This document shows, one piece after another, positions 7,629-15,709 of a stretch of 64,000 bases of DNA. The stretch's first letter is position 1. Each line of letters begins with the position of its first letter. The stretch is from contig NZ_CP101466.1 in the NCBI RefSeq assembly GCF_024362385.1, forward strand, positions 4,340,001-4,404,000. Direction: 5' to 3'. This DNA comes from Arthrobacter sp. DNA4 (GTDB lineage: Bacteria > Actinomycetota > Actinomycetes > Actinomycetales > Micrococcaceae). The notes beneath the pieces are model-generated. The model searched no databases and was not told the DNA's origin. It saw only the letters and a list, made by a program, of their open reading frames with translations. The translations under genes were made by a program, and so were the position numbers.

Positions 7629-8320
7629 GGCGCCTTCCGGCCGCCGCACTCCTGGCCAGCGTGCTCCTGTTGTCCGGCTGCGCGTTCATGCCGGCCGGGG
7701 AAAAAGCGCCCATCGTGGCTGACGGCAATTCCCAGTTCACACCGGAAGGCATCAACGCGATTAAGAGCAGCGGGAAGGTGGCCTTCGACTTCACCCGCCT
7801 GCCACTGGACCTGTCCGCCCTCGGGCTTCCCTCAGGATCCGACGGAGCCCTGGTGGCAGCGGATTCCGGCAAGCTGATCGATGTCAGCATGACCACGCCC
7901 CGCGGCGTGGTCGACATGCGGACCGACACCATCCGCATCCGTCCCGGCGCGGACAACACGGTGGACCACATCGACATTTTCATCAACTACCCGGACGCAC
8001 AGGACGCCAACGCCGAAATCAGGCGGGCTGCGGATGAACTCGGGTTCGTCATTCTCCAGGACGCCGAACCTATCGGCACCGACTTCAAAGACGGTTCCGG
8101 CAAAAAGCAGTGGAATCCCGGAATGGGCAACAAGACGGGAACAGTATTTTCCGCCGAAATCCTCTCCAACCACGACACCGGCCGGATGACATTCATCTAC
8201 TCCGTGCACCTCGCCGGAAAGTACTACACCCCTGAGGCCCAGGCCGGAATCGCTGCCACTGGTAAACCTTGGGCGGCTGCTACACCGGCGGCCCCGCGTT
8301 GGACTTCAGGTTCTTCATGA
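7625..8320 (+). CDS. lipoprotein of unknown function
   Basis: From GTG 7625 the protein starts MRRLPAAALLASVLLLSGC, a textbook lipoprotein signal peptide with the lipobox LSGC, so the mature protein is probably anchored outside the membrane. The remaining ~210 residues are not recognised. An earlier in-frame GTG at 7583 is possible but lacks a spaced ribosome site and would add an odd Arg-rich stretch. Translation probably depends on the 16-codon leader ORF that overlaps the start. The last 41 bp overlap the 3' end of the convergent regulator gene, and the final residues (AAATPAAPRWTSGSS) look like a non-conserved tail. Confidence 0.7.
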   Translation: MRRLPAAALLASVLLLSGCAFMPAGEKAPIVADGNSQFTPEGINAIKSSGKVAFDFTRLPLDLSALGLPSGSDGALVAADSGKLIDVSMTTPRGVVDMRTDTIRIRPGADNTVDHIDIFINYPDAQDANAEIRRAADELGFVILQDAEPIGTDFKDGSGKKQWNPGMGNKTGTVFSAEILSNHDTGRMTFIYSVHLAGKYYTPEAQAGIAATGKPWAAATPAAPRWTSGSS

Positions 8321-8735
8321 CCAGCGTTGAGGTCAGCCGCTCCACCCCGGGCAGGGATGTGAGCTCGGTGTCGTAGAAGCGCTGGTAGGCCGGCAGGTCC
8401 GCCGCGATGATCTTCAGCAGGTAGTCCGGTGACCCGAACAGCCGCTGCGCCTCAATGATGTTGGGATTCTCCGCCACCCGGTTCTCAAAGATCTCCATCG
8501 TGGACCTGTCCACCTGGCGGAGCGTGACAAACACGATCGCCTCGAATCCCAGGCCCACGGCAGCCGGGTCGACGTCCGCCTTGTACCCGCGGATGACTCC
8601 GGACTGCTCGAGATCCCGGAGCCGGCGGTGGCACGGCGCCACCGTGAGGCCCACCTTCGCAGCGAGGGCGGTGGCAGTCATCCGGCCGTCCTCCTGGAGG
8701 TGGCGCAAAATATTTCTGTCAACTTGATCCAGCAC
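8280..8735 (-). CDS. Lrp/AsnC family regulator, divergent from exporter
   Basis: The 151-residue protein starts at GTG 8735 with LDQVDRNILRHLQEDGRMTA, an AsnC-type HTH, then VGLTVAPCHRRLRDLEQSGVI and a RAM domain with DYLLKIIAADLPAYQRFYD. The start is supported by TATATT at 8747-8742, six bases before the GTG, giving a leaderless mRNA; longer starts would lie upstream of that box. An inverted repeat CGCA-N10-TGCG (8735-8752) covers the -10 box, so autoregulation is likely. The divergent neighbour is a LysE-type exporter, the classic arrangement in which the Lrp-type protein turns on export when its amino acid accumulates. Confidence 0.88.
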   Translation of the reverse strand: MLDQVDRNILRHLQEDGRMTATALAAKVGLTVAPCHRRLRDLEQSGVIRGYKADVDPAAVGLGFEAIVFVTLRQVDRSTMEIFENRVAENPNIIEAQRLFGSPDYLLKIIAADLPAYQRFYDTELTSLPGVERLTSTLVMKNLKSNAGPPV

Positions 8736-8841
8736 GCAATAAATATACTGCGGTTGCCGCGGGGCGGGCGAAAACAGGACAGCACTTTTGGCCTGATTCT
8801 TCCTATGGTTGCTCCTGAGAGCCCTTAGACAGGAGAATCGC

Positions 8842-9483
8842 ATGAACCCGCAGCTGTTCCTGGCCTTTTTGGTGGTGGCCGCCGCCCTGGCCTGCACCCC
8901 GGGAGTGGACTGGGCCTACACCATCGCGGCCGGTCTCCGGCAGCGCAGTTTTGTCCCCGCAGTCGCAGGGCTCTGCGGCGGGTACGTCCTCCACACGGCC
9001 CTGCTGGTGGCAGGCCTGGCTGCGGTGCTGGCCGGAATGCCCGGAGTCCTTGGCTGGATCACCCTGGCGGGCGCCGGTTACCTGCTGTGGCTCGGGGTGG
9101 GAACCCTCCGGTCATGGCGCGGCGCCAGCTTCAGTGCGGATGCCGCCGTCGGGCCCGGAACACAGCTGCGCACCTTCCTGCAGGGCATGGGCACCAGCGG
9201 CATCAACCCCAAGGGCCTGCTCTTCTACGTGGCCCTCATTCCGCAGTTCGTCAGCGCCGACGCATCGCTGCCCGTCCCGGTGCAGTCGGGCCTCCTGGGC
9301 ATGACGTTCGTGGCGCTGGCAGGCCTGGTCTATACGGTGGTGGCCCTGTTGTCGCGCACGCTGCTGCAGAGCAGGCCCGGCGCAGCGCGGGCGGTAACCC
9401 TGGCCAGCGGCATCATCATGGTGGTCCTGGGGACTGTGCTGCTCGGCGAGCAACTGCTGCCCTTCCTGGCCAACCACTCGTAG
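8842..9483 (+). CDS. LysE/RhtB family amino acid exporter
   Basis: The 213-residue protein has about six hydrophobic segments and the family motif ACTPGVDWAYTIAAGLRQR near the N-terminus, plus GTSGINPKGLLFYVALIPQF near the middle, characteristic of LysE/RhtB transporters. These proton-driven carriers expel amino acids across the inner membrane. The ATG at 8842 follows AGGAG. It is divergent from an Lrp/AsnC regulator that probably controls it. The exported amino acid cannot be predicted. Confidence 0.9.
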   Translation: MNPQLFLAFLVVAAALACTPGVDWAYTIAAGLRQRSFVPAVAGLCGGYVLHTALLVAGLAAVLAGMPGVLGWITLAGAGYLLWLGVGTLRSWRGASFSADAAVGPGTQLRTFLQGMGTSGINPKGLLFYVALIPQFVSADASLPVPVQSGLLGMTFVALAGLVYTVVALLSRTLLQSRPGAARAVTLASGIIMVVLGTVLLGEQLLPFLANHS

Positions 9484-9494
9484 GCCAACGGGTC

Positions 9495-10472
9495 CTAATC
9501 CCCGCTGAGTTCCTTCCAGTCCTGCTCCCAGATCCGGCGCATTTCCTCATCCTTGCGGATGGGCGCCGGAGCCTCCAGCTCCCGCTGGGGTTCAGGGTCC
9601 CCGCGCCGGCGTCCCCAGTCGCGCGGATTCAGCGAGCGGCGGCTCGATTCCAGGACCAGCAGCGCCCGGTCCGTCAGGGCGTCATTGCGCAGCGCAAGGT
9701 GAGTCTTGCGGCGGCGCAGGACCTCGACGATCGCCTGGTGGGCAGCGTCCAGCCGGCCTTCCCGGCGCAGGGCGCGGGCACGGACCAGCAGCAGGGCAGC
9801 GGAGAGGTCGTCCGCGTTCAGCAGTCCCTCCGTCCAGTCGATGACCGTGCGGCTTCGGCCCAGGCTGAGGGCAAGGGAGCAGCGTGCCAGGGCCATGGGA
9901 AGCGACGGCGGCAGCCCCGTCAGCGCGTCGAGCGCAGCCTCCGTGCGGCCGGTCTCGCGCAACGAGTGGGCCAGGGCCAGGAATACCGATTCCTCGCTGA
10001 ACAGGACGGGGATTTCCACCCGCTCAGCCAGCTCGATCCGGGTGACGATCCTGGTGAGATAGGTGGAGGAGTACCTGTTGGCTTCATCGTCGTTCCTGGT
10101 GGTGAGCCCCCGCTGAAGGAGCTCGGAAGCGCGCAGATAGCCGCCGTGCTTGTACACCAGCAGCCCGGCCATCAGATAGCAGAGCCCGGCCCATCCGGGG
10201 TAGGCGCGCGCCAGGGTGATCAGGCGTTCCGGCTCGCGGCTGGTAAAGACGGCTTCGTGGACCGCTTTGGCAGGCTTGGGCAGCAGCCGCTTGAGCCGGG
10301 GCACCTCGCCGTCGATGGACAGCAAAGCGGGGTTGCGTCCGCCCAGGACACCGGTCAGCAGGCCACCCACTCCCCCGGCAAGGTCATGGACAGGAGTGCG
10401 CAGCTGTGCCTGTCCGAAAGGGGTGAGGTCGCGGCTGTCCCAGTAAATCGGTGCAGTCTCCCCGGCGCTCAT
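9495..10472 (-). CDS. conserved hypothetical protein, helical repeat-like
   Basis: I do not recognise a named family for this 325-residue protein. It begins MSAGETAPIYWDSRDL and is mostly amphipathic helix; segments such as YKHGGYLRASELLQRGLTTR and ARALRREGRLDAAHQAIVEV look like paired TPR-type helices, suggesting a protein-interaction scaffold. The C-terminus is charged and Pro/Arg-rich. There is no signal peptide. TAGCAT at 10484-10479 lies six bases before the ATG, suggesting a leaderless mRNA. It converges on lysE with an 11-bp gap. Confidence 0.65.
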   Translation of the reverse strand: MSAGETAPIYWDSRDLTPFGQAQLRTPVHDLAGGVGGLLTGVLGGRNPALLSIDGEVPRLKRLLPKPAKAVHEAVFTSREPERLITLARAYPGWAGLCYLMAGLLVYKHGGYLRASELLQRGLTTRNDDEANRYSSTYLTRIVTRIELAERVEIPVLFSEESVFLALAHSLRETGRTEAALDALTGLPPSLPMALARCSLALSLGRSRTVIDWTEGLLNADDLSAALLLVRARALRREGRLDAAHQAIVEVLRRRKTHLALRNDALTDRALLVLESSRRSLNPRDWGRRRGDPEPQRELEAPAPIRKDEEMRRIWEQDWKELSGD

Positions 10473-10614
10473 CCTTAAATGCTAACCGGCAGCTGATGCC
10501 TGCTCGATGCGCTGCATCGCTGAGCACAGACATGGCGAAGGCCTTGTCCCGAACATCATTTTCAGGAAAGGTAGTAAGCACCCTTAGTAAATAAATCCCG
10601 TTGAGGAGAATGCC

Positions 10615-10845
10615 ATGCAAATCGACAAGAACCAGATCCTTGAACTCCTGCGGTCCCAGGGAGAACAGGGCAAAGCCTCACAGGCAGAGTCGGAACTGCC
10701 GGACCAGGTGGACACCGAACAGCATGCCGGGCTGCTGTCCAAACTCGGCATCAACCCGGCCGAACTGCTCTCCAGGCTTCCCGGCGGACTCGGCGACAAA
10801 CTTCCCGGCGGCCTGGGCGACAAGCTCGGAGGACTGGGACTCTAG
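10615..10845 (+). CDS. small protein with PGGLGDKL repeats
   Basis: The 76-residue protein follows a clear ribosome site (GAGGAG). Its first half, QIDKNQILELLRSQGEQGKA, is a charged helix; its second half carries the repeat LPGGLGDK twice plus a shortened third copy. The repeats are also direct 24-nt DNA repeats (10777-10800 and 10801-10824). Similar small proteins are found as hypothetical genes in actinobacteria; function is unknown. Its stop is only 3 bp from the convergent DUF456 gene. Confidence 0.75.
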   Translation: MQIDKNQILELLRSQGEQGKASQAESELPDQVDTEQHAGLLSKLGINPAELLSRLPGGLGDKLPGGLGDKLGGLGL

Positions 10846-10847
10846 TA

Positions 10848-11354
10848 TCAGCCGTTCGCGGCGGCGGCGATCCACACACCGATCACCCAGGTGCTGGCAG
10901 CAAGGCAGGCGAGCCCGAATTCAGCGAGCATACCTACGCCGGTGGCCTTCAGTGCGGCCCAGCTGGACCTCGCCGCCGTCGTAAAGTTCCGCGTGCGGAG
11001 GAACTCGCTGGCCAGCAGGCCGGCAGCAAATCCCACGAAGAGCCCCACCACGGGGATGATGAACATCCCCACGACGCCCGCCACCAACGCCACCACGATG
11101 CTGCGGCTGGGAATGGCGTGCTGCTTGAGTTTCCTGCCGGTCAGGACGGCACCTGCCGTCATTCCCGCGGCGACAAAGATCATGGCCACCGCGAACACCA
11201 CCCACCCCGCCGTCCCGGCACCGCCCCAGATGGCCCACGCCAGCAGGCTGACACCGATCAGCACGCTCCCGGGCAGGACGGGAATGATCGTGCCGGCTAC
11301 CCCCACCAGGATCGCCAGGCCGCACAGGATGGTCACCACGGTCTCGGAGCTCAT
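10848..11354 (-). CDS. DUF456 family membrane protein
   Basis: The 168-residue protein has four to five hydrophobic segments with Gly-rich turns, including GVAGTIIPVLPGSVLIGVSL and VGMFIIPVVGLFVGFAAGLL, the hallmark repeats of DUF456, an integral membrane family of unknown function. TAGACT at 11367-11362 lies seven bases before the ATG, indicating a probable leaderless mRNA. Confidence 0.85.
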   Translation of the reverse strand: MSSETVVTILCGLAILVGVAGTIIPVLPGSVLIGVSLLAWAIWGGAGTAGWVVFAVAMIFVAAGMTAGAVLTGRKLKQHAIPSRSIVVALVAGVVGMFIIPVVGLFVGFAAGLLASEFLRTRNFTTAARSSWAALKATGVGMLAEFGLACLAASTWVIGVWIAAAANG

Positions 11355-11395
11355 GATGCCCAGTCTAGGTGCCCTGGTTCAGCGCCCTAACGCCC

Positions 11396-11434
11396 GACGG
11401 CGGTGCCTCCTTCCGGGAAGGAGGCACCGCCGTC
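11396..11434. terminator. hairpin downstream of malic enzyme
   Basis: A perfect 17-bp stem has GACGGCGGTGCCTCCTT (11396-11412) pairing with 11418-11434 around a 5-nt loop. It lies just past the stop of the malic enzyme gene (minus). No T-run follows, which is common for actinobacterial terminators. Confidence 0.8.
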
Positions 11435-11456
11435 GTGGTTCCGGAGGAAAGGAGCC

Positions 11457-12656
11457 CTACTCCGCTTCCACCGCTGCGGCGACGGCGGCGGTGACCGCCG
11501 GGGCCACGCGCGGGTCCAGCGGGCTGGGGACGATGTAGTCCGCCGACAGGTCCTCGGCGGCAAGCTCGGCAATGGCACGTGCCGCGGCCAGCTTCATGGC
11601 CGGCGTGATGCGGCGGGCCCCTGCGTCAAGGGCACCGCGGAAGATGCCCGGGAACGCCAGGACGTTGTTGATCTGGTTGGGGAAGTCGCTGCGGCCCGTG
11701 GCCACGACGGCGGCGTACTTCACGGCAACCTCGGGCAGGACTTCCGGGTCCGGGTTGGAGAGAGCGAAGACGATGGCGTCCTGGTTCATGGAGGCCAGGT
11801 GTGCGTCGTCCAGCTTGGATGAGGAGACGCCGATGAACACATCGGCTCCAGCGAGGGCTTCAGCAGGGCCGCCGGTGATGCCGCGGGGGTTGCTGCGGCC
11901 GGCGATGTCCGCCTTCTTGCTCCCGGGGCTGGCGGCCAGGTCCTCCCGGCCGCTGTTGATGACGCCCCGGGAATCGAGCAGGACCACATCGGTGATGCCG
12001 GCTGCGAGGAGGATTTCGGCGACGGCGATCCCGGCCGCGCCGGCGCCGGACACCACGACCTTCAGCCCTTCCAGGCCGCGGCCGGTCACCTTGGCAGCGT
12101 TGGTCAGCGCAGCAAGGGCGACCACGGCAGTGCCATGCTGGTCATCGTGCATGACCGGGCAGTCCAGGGCTTCGATGAGCTTTTCCTCGAGCTCGAAGCA
12201 GCGCGGCGCCGAGATGTCTTCAAGGTTCACTGCGCCGAAGCTGGGACGCAGGCGGACCAGGGTTTCCACGATCTCGTCGACGTCGGTGGTGTTGAGGACC
12301 AGCGGGATGGAGTCAAGGTCACCAAAGGTCTTGAACAGGGCGGACTTGCCTTCCATGACGGGCAGCGAGGCGCTGGCACCGATGTTGCCCAGGCCCAGGA
12401 CAGCCGTGCCGTCGCTGACAACGACCACCAGGCGCTCGGCCCAGGTCAGCGTGCGTGCGAGTTCGGGCTTGGCGTGGATGGCGCGGCTGACCTCGGCGAC
12501 ACCCGGGGTGTAGGCGATGGACAGGTCCCGCTTGTTGGACAGCGGAACAGTGCTGGTGACGGACAGCTTGCCGCCCTGGTGGGCGCTGAAGATCTCGTCT
12601 TCGGTCAGGGCAGTCGCTGCTGAGTTGTCGGTGGCGGTGATTGCGTCAATGGACAC
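11457..12656 (-). CDS. NAD(P)-dependent malic enzyme
   Basis: The 399-residue protein decarboxylates malate to pyruvate. It shows the signature DLSIAYTPGVAEVSRAI, the metal/substrate loops SDGTAVLGLGNIG and MHDDQHGTAVV, and the dinucleotide-binding GAGAAGIAVAEIL. The length fits the short bacterial form without the phosphotransacetylase-like tail. The start GTG 12656 follows AGGAGA; the open frame continues upstream to 12905 but that part is not protein-like. The 289-bp upstream region is unusually rich in palindromes, so the gene is probably under several regulators. The cofactor preference (NAD or NADP) is not clear from sequence. Confidence 0.9.
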   Translation of the reverse strand: MSIDAITATDNSAATALTEDEIFSAHQGGKLSVTSTVPLSNKRDLSIAYTPGVAEVSRAIHAKPELARTLTWAERLVVVVSDGTAVLGLGNIGASASLPVMEGKSALFKTFGDLDSIPLVLNTTDVDEIVETLVRLRPSFGAVNLEDISAPRCFELEEKLIEALDCPVMHDDQHGTAVVALAALTNAAKVTGRGLEGLKVVVSGAGAAGIAVAEILLAAGITDVVLLDSRGVINSGREDLAASPGSKKADIAGRSNPRGITGGPAEALAGADVFIGVSSSKLDDAHLASMNQDAIVFALSNPDPEVLPEVAVKYAAVVATGRSDFPNQINNVLAFPGIFRGALDAGARRITPAMKLAAARAIAELAAEDLSADYIVPSPLDPRVAPAVTAAVAAAVEAE

Positions 12657-12865
12657 GTCGTTGTCTCCTGGTGCTTGCCGTGGGCGCACGGCACATGGGA
12701 CTGGAGCCCGGCAGCGGGCCCAGCATGGAAAAGTAGTGCGACAGGAAACCCAGGGGTGGCCGGTCCGTGGGAACGCCGGGGATGTTTCCGCCCTGCCGCT
12801 CCTGTGCCTCCATGGTAGGCAGCCCCGGACTGCCTTGGTGGCACCTCTTGACAGCGGCGACGTCC

Positions 12866-12944
12866 GATAAAACGTTTTATCTGCCATATATGTGGCCCGC
12901 ATCACGTGATTATGGCGGATTTAATCCGACTTTGGTCTAGACCA
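12866..12944. promoter_or_regulatory. cluster of five palindromes upstream of malic enzyme
   Basis: Within 80 bp there are GATAAAACGTTTTATC (12866-12881, perfect), CATATATG (12885-12892), ATCACGTGAT (12901-12910), CGGATT-T-AATCCG (12916-12928) and TGGTCTAGACCA (12933-12944, perfect). The first has the central CG of LacI-type operators; the last resembles GntR/FadR-type sites. The region is AT-rich against its surroundings. It lies between the 3' end of the TetR gene and the malic enzyme start, about 210 bp from the latter. The rest of the gap (12657-12865) shows no gene. Confidence 0.65.
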
Positions 12945-12945
12945 G

Positions 12946-13560
12946 TTACGCCGATCGACTCACTGTTAACCCGGCCTCGGCTCCCGGAGACAGCCGCCCG
13001 CAGGCCTTTTTAAGGTCTTCCTCGGCTTCGAAGAGCGAAAGCCGGCGGTTCCGCACGGACTGGACCAGACCAGTGACCGTCAGGAGGAGGACCCTTGCTC
13101 CCACGGCATCACCACAGGCGCCCGCTACGAGCTTTTCGCTGAGTGCATCGATCTCGCGCAGGAGTTCCGTGGTGTCCTTGTCCGGCAGGTACACGCCCCG
13201 GCTCAGGCATTGCTCCACCGCGGGCTGCATGACGCGCATGTGGAAAATTTCCATCAGCAGGCCGGAAAGTGCGCGGCCCCGGAAGCGGGCGGACGAGCCG
13301 CGGGAGCCTGCCTCCAGTTCGTCCAGCTGCTGCCAGTACAGCGCCAGCATCAGATGGGTGGGGGACGGAAAGTAGCGGTAGAGCGTGCCCAGCGGTACGT
13401 CTGCTTTTTCTGCGACCTGGGAGAGTTCCACGGCATCAAGCCCCGTGCGGGCAAACCCGGCGGCGGTATCAAGGATCCGTGCGTAGCGGAGGCGCTGGCG
13501 TGGAGCGGAAGGCCTGGCGGCCATGGGCGGATGGTCTGAAAAAGTCTCGGGCATCAGCAT
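12946..13560 (-). CDS. TetR family transcriptional regulator
   Basis: The 204-residue protein has a TetR HTH at about residues 25-70 (ILDTAAGFARTGLDAVELSQ then VAEKADVPLGTLYRYFPSPT) and a divergent C-terminal ligand domain. The HTH signature LGTLYRYF is typical of the KstR2/AcrR-like group. The start may be 13560 or 13554. A TATAGT -10 candidate and the palindrome GGCACGTGCC (13644-13653) lie upstream. Target genes are unknown; malic enzyme downstream in the same direction is separated by the palindrome cluster. Confidence 0.82.
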   Translation of the reverse strand: MLMPETFSDHPPMAARPSAPRQRLRYARILDTAAGFARTGLDAVELSQVAEKADVPLGTLYRYFPSPTHLMLALYWQQLDELEAGSRGSSARFRGRALSGLLMEIFHMRVMQPAVEQCLSRGVYLPDKDTTELLREIDALSEKLVAGACGDAVGARVLLLTVTGLVQSVRNRRLSLFEAEEDLKKACGRLSPGAEAGLTVSRSA

Positions 13561-13692
13561 TCCGGGGTTGTGTCGTAGGGACTGCGGCCAGGAGCGCCCC
13601 CACTTCCGTACCGCCCTGCAGCCCGGTTCAACTATACGGCACAGGCACGTGCCCTAATTAGTCAGCGGCCTTATCTTCAGGCCCCCAAGGGG

Positions 13693-14976
13693 TCAGTCGA
13701 CGCCCCTGATCTTCACCACGAACACGGCGCCCAGGAGGCCAATTGCAGCGGCGGTGAGGAACAGTGTCCGGTAGCCGCCCCAGTAGTTCACGGCCAGCAG
13801 CGCCAAAGCCGGGGCAACCACCTGCGGCAGCGAGTTGGCCACGTTGATGACGCCCATGTCCTTGCCCCGGCTGACGGCGAAGGGCAGGACCTGGGTCAGC
13901 AGCGCAAAGTCCACGGCCAGGTAGGCGCCGAACCCGATGCCAAGGACCGCGGCACCGGCCAGCGCGCCGGGCCAGACAGGAAAGAACGCCATGATGGCTC
14001 CGGCCATGGCGATGGTGGCGGAGGACCCGATGACGAAGGGCTTCCGCCGCCCCACCCTGTCACTCCAGGGCCCCGCGACGACGGCAGTGATCATCACCAT
14101 CACGGCATAGATGCCGGTCAGGACCAGCACCCCCGTGGCGGGATCCCCGTGGTGGATGACGTCGCGCAGGAAGAAGAGGAGGTAGACGATGGTCAGCTGG
14201 TTGCCCACATTGACCAGGAAACGGGTCAGCCAGGCCCAGGCGAAGTCGGGGTAGCGCCGGGGGCTGATCCAGAAGCCCTTGATGAAAACCAGGGGGCGGA
14301 AAGCCGCCAGTTCCGACTTGGGAAGTTGGGGGTCGTTCCGGTGGAACAGGTACGGCAGCACGGAGAACAGCAGCGCACCTGCGCAGAGCCAGTAGCCCAC
14401 CATGAAGTTCCCGGAGACCACGGCGCCAAAGACCGCCCCCGTGAGGATGCCGAGGGTCTGGCCCATTGCCGCGAGTCCGCCCACTCCCCCGCGCTGGACC
14501 ACCGGCACCCGGTCCGGGACTGCGGCGGTGATGGCGGCGTAGGCGGCGTTTGCGCCCAGCTGCACCAGGCACCAGAAGAGAACCATGAGCGCCACCGCAC
14601 CCGAGAAGGACATGGCCAGCAGCGCCGCGGTGGCAAGCACTGCCCCGGCCAGCACCCACGGCGCGCGCCGCCCGAACCGTGACGTGGTCCGGTCCGACAG
14701 CGCACCGAACAGGGGGTTGGCCACCAGCGACACCGCCGCGCCGCAGGCCGTGACCAGGGACAGGATGGCTTCCTTGGCGGGTGCATCGATGCTGATCGCC
14801 TGCTGGCCGATGAAGACGTTGATGGGGCCGAAGAAAGCGGCATTAATCCCCACGTTTACCAGCACCAGCCCGGTCACCCAGCGGGCAGTGACCCGCTCAA
14901 CCGGTTCGGCGAGCGCCGCGGCCGGGACGTGGCCGGCGAAGGTGCCGTCCGGCGCGGGCGTATTGGACACACTCAT
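13693..14976 (-). CDS. MFS transporter, GPH/SLC45-like
   Basis: The 427-residue protein has about 12 hydrophobic segments and the conserved loop FGALSDRTTSRFGRRAPWVL between segments 2 and 3, with a second copy GPWSDRVGRRKPFV after segment 8. The pattern resembles sugar/cation symporters of the glycoside-pentoside-hexuronide and SLC45-like type rather than drug exporters. The ATG follows GGGGAGCC. It is divergent from rraA. The substrate is not predictable from sequence. Confidence 0.8.
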   Translation of the reverse strand: MSVSNTPAPDGTFAGHVPAAALAEPVERVTARWVTGLVLVNVGINAAFFGPINVFIGQQAISIDAPAKEAILSLVTACGAAVSLVANPLFGALSDRTTSRFGRRAPWVLAGAVLATAALLAMSFSGAVALMVLFWCLVQLGANAAYAAITAAVPDRVPVVQRGGVGGLAAMGQTLGILTGAVFGAVVSGNFMVGYWLCAGALLFSVLPYLFHRNDPQLPKSELAAFRPLVFIKGFWISPRRYPDFAWAWLTRFLVNVGNQLTIVYLLFFLRDVIHHGDPATGVLVLTGIYAVMVMITAVVAGPWSDRVGRRKPFVIGSSATIAMAGAIMAFFPVWPGALAGAAVLGIGFGAYLAVDFALLTQVLPFAVSRGKDMGVINVANSLPQVVAPALALLAVNYWGGYRTLFLTAAAIGLLGAVFVVKIRGVD

Positions 14977-15096
14977 TGGTTTGGCTCCCCCTGGTACGGC
15001 CGGTTGGCGGTGGGATCAGACTATCGTGGGCGGTAACGCGCCGCCCTGCGCCAGGCGCCGGATGTGCATAATCCACCACTACGCGAGGAGAGCCAC

Positions 15097-15588
15097 GTGA
15101 CCACACCAGCAGGAAACGGATCCGCACCGGCCATGAACACTGCCGATCTCTATGATGAGCGCGGCGACGCACTGGCATCGGTGTCCCTGCAGTTCCAGTC
15201 CCTGGGTGGCCGGTCCCATTTCAGCGGTCCGGTCAGGACCATCCGCTGTTTCCAGGACAACGCCCTGGTGAAGTCCACGCTCGGCTCGCCGGGGAACGGT
15301 GCCGTCCTGGTGGTGGACGGCGGTGGCTCGCTGGGCACTGCCCTGATGGGGGACATGATCGCCGAAAGCGCCGTCGCCAACGGCGGCGTCGTCATCAATG
15401 GCGCCATCCGCGACCGGCTGGCAATCGCTGAACTGGACCTCGGCGTCAAGGCCCTCGGGAGCAACCCCAGGAAGAGCCGGAAGGCCGGAGCCGGCGAGGT
15501 CGACGTGGACGTGGTGATCGACGGCGTGACGTTCCGCCCCGGAGCCACCGTCTGGTGCGACCCCGACGGCATCCTCGTGGAACCGTAA
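15097..15588 (+). CDS. rraA: RraA-like protein (HMG aldolase / RNase E regulator family)
   Basis: The 163-residue protein carries the family motif GDMIAESAVANGGVVINGAI followed by RDRLAIAELDLGVKALGSNP. Members are trimeric; many are 4-hydroxy-4-methyl-2-oxoglutarate / oxaloacetate aldolases, while the E. coli member inhibits RNase E. The Arg-Asp pair in GAIRD is the substrate/metal site of the aldolases, so enzymatic activity is possible. The start GTG 15097 follows GAGGAG. Context (MFS transporters on both sides) does not decide the role. Confidence 0.85.
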   Translation: MTTPAGNGSAPAMNTADLYDERGDALASVSLQFQSLGGRSHFSGPVRTIRCFQDNALVKSTLGSPGNGAVLVVDGGGSLGTALMGDMIAESAVANGGVVINGAIRDRLAIAELDLGVKALGSNPRKSRKAGAGEVDVDVVIDGVTFRPGATVWCDPDGILVEP

Positions 15589-15651
15589 GGGCGGACGGGC
15601 AAAAGCTTCAGCAACAAAATACGCACGGCGGGGAACAGAAAGAACCAGTAA

Positions 15652-15674
15652 GATAGTTACTGAAAGCAACTATC
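15652..15674 (+). promoter_or_regulatory. palindromic operator before DHA2 transporter
   Basis: GATAGTT (15652-15658) and AACTATC (15668-15674) are perfect arms around 9 bp; inside them CT and AG also pair, giving TAGTTNCT-N3-AGNAACTA. This is the size and symmetry of MarR-type sites. It lies 36 bp before the MFS start. Confidence 0.6.
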
Positions 15675-15709
15675 GCTGCTTATATCCTTTTTCTTCCCTT
15701 GGAGCACCC

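Noticed and set aside
10532..10594. A 20-codon frame MAKALSRTSFSGKVVSTLSK before the small repeat protein
   Set aside because: It lacks a ribosome site, and codon use is unlike the genes here; probably part of the leader.
12848..12853. TTGACA on the plus strand as a -35 box
   Set aside because: No -10 box at 16-18 bp and no plus-strand gene downstream; the next genes are on the minus strand.
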